Below, in pieces: positions 6,539-8,242 of a stretch of 8,242 bases of DNA. Both the position numbers and the translations under genes were made by a program. Within the stretch, counting starts at the first letter, position 1; every line of letters begins with the position of its first letter. Under the pieces are notes generated by a model. That model searched no databases. It was not told the DNA's origin and saw only the letters and a program-made list of their open reading frames with translations. This DNA is from Parcubacteria group bacterium (lineage in GTDB: Bacteria > Patescibacteriota > Minisyncoccia > Phycocordibacterales > UBA2163), in the NCBI GenBank assembly GCA_016784285.1, contig JADHUX010000019.1, positions 1-8,242 of the forward strand, written 5' to 3'.

Positions 6539-6937
6539 ATGAATATAGCAGAATTATATAGAAAAAGCAAGCAAAAGCTTGATGATTTGTCTAAAAGTGA
6601 GCTTTATACTATAGCTCTTATAATATTCATAGGATTTGCTGGTTTTGGCTTAGGACGGCTGTCTCTTATAGAGGACAGCAGGGAAGCTGTAAGGATAGAG
6701 TATCCAGAATATCTCTCAGCTAGTGTCTTAAACTCTAATAAAAACCCCGCAGGCGCTACTGCGCCTGCGGAGACACAAGGGCTCCTCGTAGCCTCTAAAA
6801 ACGGCTCTAAATACCACTATCCATGGTGCTCAGGTGGGAAAAGGATAGCAGAGAAGAATAAAATCTGGTTTGACTCTACAGCAGAAGCTCGTAAAGCTGG
6901 CTATACTCCAGCAGGGAATTGTAAAGGTCTGAAATAG
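6539..6937 (+). CDS. Small membrane-anchored protein with an Ada-like metal-binding domain
   Basis: This 132-residue protein has a short charged N-terminus, one membrane segment (about 23-40), a linker (about 41-81), and a C-terminal domain (about 82-130). The domain has V-A-S-K-N-G-S-K-Y-H, P-W-C-S-G, I-W-F-D-S-T-A-E-A-R-K-A-G-Y-T-P and G-N-C-K-G. This resembles the small zinc domain of Ada and of some nucleases, in the pattern H-x-P-x-C ... F-x-S ... A-G-Y-x-P-C-x-x-C. Only Cys97, Cys128 and His93 remain as candidate ligands; the first Cys of the last pair is replaced, so metal binding is uncertain. The domain is probably outside the membrane, and the function is unknown. The frame is open back to 6449, but that ATG lies inside rpmA; 6539 puts the start 6 nt after TATAAT and gives a sensible N-terminus. 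A 24-bp palindrome encodes part of the linker. Confidence 0.85.
   Translation: MNIAELYRKSKQKLDDLSKSELYTIALIIFIGFAGFGLGRLSLIEDSREAVRIEYPEYLSASVLNSNKNPAGATAPAETQGLLVASKNGSKYHYPWCSGGKRIAEKNKIWFDSTAEARKAGYTPAGNCKGLK
6747..6770. repeat. 24-bp GC-rich palindrome in the linker of the 6539-6937 gene
   Basis: Arms CCGCAGGCGC (6747-6756) and GCGCCTGCGG (6761-6770) form a perfect 10-bp stem around TACT. It encodes most of P-A-G-A-T-A-P-A-E, in the linker between membrane segment and C-terminal domain. The stem is almost entirely G and C inside an AT-rich gene, which suggests an inserted element. Its sequence differs from the TCCGCC/GGCGGA pair. Confidence 0.85.
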
Positions 6938-6944
6938 TTATCCC

Positions 6945-6977
6945 CAGCAAGGACTGTCCTTGCTGAGATTCTTGACT
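6945..6977 (+). terminator. Possible terminator after the 6539-6937 gene
   Basis: CAGCAAGGA (6945-6953) and TCCTTGCTG (6957-6965) form a perfect 9-bp stem with a 3-nt loop, starting 8 nt after the stop codon. The following sequence is only moderately T-rich and lacks an immediate T run, so it is a weaker terminator than the others here. Confidence 0.5.
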
Positions 6978-7042
6978 TCTTTTTAGTCAGTGGTAGGCTT
7001 AAAGTAGATAGTGTTTAAATGTTTTATTTTTCAAATCTTTGT

Positions 7043-7048
7043 AGGGGG
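7043..7048 (+). promoter_or_regulatory. Shine-Dalgarno for the 7057-7494 gene
   Basis: AGGGGG stands 8 nt before the ATG at 7057. This is a clear ribosome-binding site and supports this start, which also gives an intact signal peptide. Confidence 0.75.
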
Positions 7049-7056
7049 ATAGAGAA

Positions 7057-7494
7057 ATGAGAAAGAAATGTTATTTACTAGTTTTGTGTATATTTATAAT
7101 GATGTTGATGGCGGTAAGTTCAGTAAAAGCTCAGGGAAGATTGAAATTTGTGGTACCACAAGAGATCAAGGATAGATATTTAATAAATATAGATCCCGAA
7201 CAAACTCTTGTTGCGTTACCTGCGATACCTGTTCAGGATTGTATGATTACAATGTACATTGTTCCTTTTATGACAAAAGAACATGCTAGGTTATATGATT
7301 CGAATGACAGATCAAAAATGAAAGAAGAATGGGTACAAGCAGAAGCATTTATGTGTGGCTGTCCTAGTCATACAGTTAGTGATAAATTACTTTGTTTTAG
7401 GGTTAGAATAAATAATGAATGGAAGGTAGTTTTTCATCAAGAGCATAAGATAAAAAAGAAAAAACAAACACCTTTACCGCCAAACTTTTCATAG
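7057..7494 (+). CDS. Hypothetical secreted protein, 145 aa
   Basis: I do not recognise this family. The N-terminus is a clear signal peptide: basic M-R-K-K, a hydrophobic core (about 6-20), and a V-K-A/Q cleavage site after residue 25. The mature part of about 120 residues has four Cys (62, 100, 102, 113), with C-G-C at 100-102, enough for two disulfides outside the cell. It ends in a lysine-rich stretch (K-I-K-K-K-K, 131-136) and a Pro-rich tail. There is no second membrane segment and no lipoprotein cysteine at the cleavage site. The gene has its own Shine-Dalgarno and a following terminator, so it is probably expressed alone. A TTGACT at 6972-6977 could be a -35 box, but no good -10 box is spaced from it. 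C-G-C could suggest redox or metal chemistry, but nothing else supports that. Confidence 0.82.
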   Translation: MRKKCYLLVLCIFIMMLMAVSSVKAQGRLKFVVPQEIKDRYLINIDPEQTLVALPAIPVQDCMITMYIVPFMTKEHARLYDSNDRSKMKEEWVQAEAFMCGCPSHTVSDKLLCFRVRINNEWKVVFHQEHKIKKKKQTPLPPNFS

Positions 7495-7533
7495 AATTTA
7501 TAGTACGTATTTTTAGAGTTGTATAAAAAATAT

Positions 7534-7569
7534 AAAGAGTCCAGAGATTTTTTAACTGGGCTCTTTTTT
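7534..7569 (+). terminator. Rho-independent terminator after the secreted-protein gene
   Basis: AAGAGTCCAG (7535-7544) pairs with CTGGGCTCTT (7556-7565), 10 bp with one G-U pair, around an 11-nt loop; the stem runs straight into a run of T (to 7569). It lies about 40 nt after the stop codon and before the promoter of the next gene. Confidence 0.85.
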
Positions 7570-7580
7570 ACGTATAAAAT

Positions 7581-7610
7581 TTGACCGCTATGATATACTA
7601 CAAGTATAAG
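7581..7610 (+). promoter_or_regulatory. Promoter of the PGI/PMI gene
   Basis: TTGACC (7581-7586), an 18-nt spacer and TATAAG (7605-7610) form a sigma70-like promoter right after the preceding terminator. The predicted leader is about 17 nt and has no Shine-Dalgarno. The -35 context TTTGACCG is identical to that of the ctpA promoter. Confidence 0.6.
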
Positions 7611-7633
7611 TATTTAGTATATGTATAAATATT

Positions 7634-8242
7634 ATGATGTACGAAGCGATCAAAAATTTTAATAAACAATTTGAGTATGAGCCGGTAGTAGAGAATGCCG
7701 ACAAGCTTGAGAAAAAAGACAAGTTCATAGTAGCTGGTATGGGAGGTTCGCATTTGTCAGCCGATATTTTAAAAATATCAAGGCCTACCCTTGATATGAC
7801 AATCCATAGAGATTATGGGCTGCCGGATGCGATGGAGAATAGGTTACTTATTTTAAGTTCTTATTCTGGAAATACAGAAGAAGTAGTCAATGCTTTTGAA
7901 AAAGGGCTGGAAAATAATTTACCAATAGCTGTAATATCTATCGGAGGAAAACTTATAGAACTTGCTAGAGAACATTCTATCCCATACGTACAAATGCCAG
8001 ACACTGACATACAACCAAGAAATGCGCTCGGGTACTCATTAAGAGCGCTTTTGAAAGTAATAGGTGATGAAGAGACTTTGAAAGAATTAAGCAACTTGTC
8101 TCAAACTTTATATCCAACAGAATATGAAGAAGTTGGAAAAGCGCTTTCTAAAAAACTAAAAGGCAAGATTCCAGTAATCTATTCTTCTACAAGAAACCAG
8201 TCAATAGCATATAACTGGAAAATAAAACTTAATGAGACAGGG
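7634..8242 (+). CDS. Bifunctional phosphoglucose/phosphomannose isomerase (N-terminal part, cut by window edge)
   Basis: This is a SIS-domain sugar isomerase of the PGI/PMI type, interconverting fructose 6-phosphate with glucose 6-phosphate and mannose 6-phosphate in central and cell-surface sugar metabolism. The 203 visible residues include G-M-G-G-S-H (35-40), the phosphate-binding S-Y-S-G-N-T-E-E (76-83), and P-R-N-A-L-G-Y-S-L (128-136) leading out of the first SIS domain. The second SIS domain begins near K-I-P-V-I-Y-S-S (178-185), followed by A-Y-N-W-K-I-K-L-N-E-T-G, where Glu201 aligns with the family's catalytic glutamate. The rest of the second domain lies beyond the window. Two ATGs stand side by side (7634 and 7637) with no Shine-Dalgarno, so the start is uncertain by one codon. 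It has its own promoter and is separated from the upstream gene by a terminator. The distinction from a single-function SIS isomerase rests on overall similarity to the PGI/PMI family. Confidence 0.9.
   Translation, partial: MMYEAIKNFNKQFEYEPVVENADKLEKKDKFIVAGMGGSHLSADILKISRPTLDMTIHRDYGLPDAMENRLLILSSYSGNTEEVVNAFEKGLENNLPIAVISIGGKLIELAREHSIPYVQMPDTDIQPRNALGYSLRALLKVIGDEETLKELSNLSQTLYPTEYEEVGKALSKKLKGKIPVIYSSTRNQSIAYNWKIKLNETG

Noticed and set aside
7624..7633. TATAAA close to the PGI/PMI ATG as another leaderless promoter
   Set aside because: Spacing to ATG 7637 would fit, but there is no -35 at the right distance, whereas TTGACC-N18-TATAAG upstream is better.
1..8242. CRISPR array, tRNA, insertion sequence, toxin-antitoxin or defence cassette
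   Set aside because: No direct-repeat array, transposase, cloverleaf or recognisable defence or toxin genes were seen on either strand.

Overview
The window is AT-rich, uses the standard bacterial code, and is densely packed with short intergenic gaps. It looks like a chromosomal segment from a Patescibacteria/CPR genome, most likely Parcubacteria-like. This placement is an inference from gene style, from a small membrane-anchored protein with a Y-H-x-P-W-C-S-G domain, and from GC-rich palindromes lodged inside otherwise AT-rich genes. No phylogenetic marker search could be run. Most genes are housekeeping. No phage, transposon, CRISPR, tRNA or rRNA was seen.

Layout. Bases 1-1306 (minus) hold the replicative helicase DnaB, missing only its extreme C-terminus. 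A terminator at 1331-1367 separates it from a two-gene minus-strand unit, corA (2847-3761) followed by cysS (1396-2838). A 99-bp divergent region (3762-3860) carries back-to-back promoters for corA and for a plus-strand unit, a S41/CtpA-type PDZ protease (3861-5108) followed 6 nt later by rplI (L9, 5115-5558). A bidirectional terminator (5566-5600) lies between rplI and an unrecognised minus-strand gene (5599-6126). A perfect 19-bp inverted-repeat terminator (6201-6240) follows rpmA (L27, 6247-6519, minus). Only 19 bp upstream of rpmA, a divergent gene (6539-6937) encodes a one-pass membrane protein with an Ada-like metal-binding domain. An unrecognised secreted protein (7057-7494) with its own terminator follows. 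The window ends inside a bifunctional phosphoglucose/phosphomannose isomerase gene (7634-8242+).

The genes do not form one pathway. They cover replication (DnaB), translation (CysRS, L9, L27), ion transport (CorA), envelope proteolysis (CtpA) and sugar phosphate interconversion (PGI/PMI).

The most interesting signals lie in the DNA rather than in gene content. (1) Two near-identical 16-bp GC-rich palindromes, each one base away from TCCGCCAGCTGGCGGA, sit inside dnaB and cysS in different reading frames. A third, unrelated 24-bp palindrome sits in the linker of the membrane protein. All three fall where a protein could tolerate extra residues, which suggests a mobile or spreading palindromic element. 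(2) Several genes (corA, the membrane protein gene, rpmA and nearly ctpA) have a -10 box about 5-10 nt before the ATG, which predicts leaderless or almost leaderless mRNAs. Strong Shine-Dalgarno sequences appear only before the two unrecognised genes.
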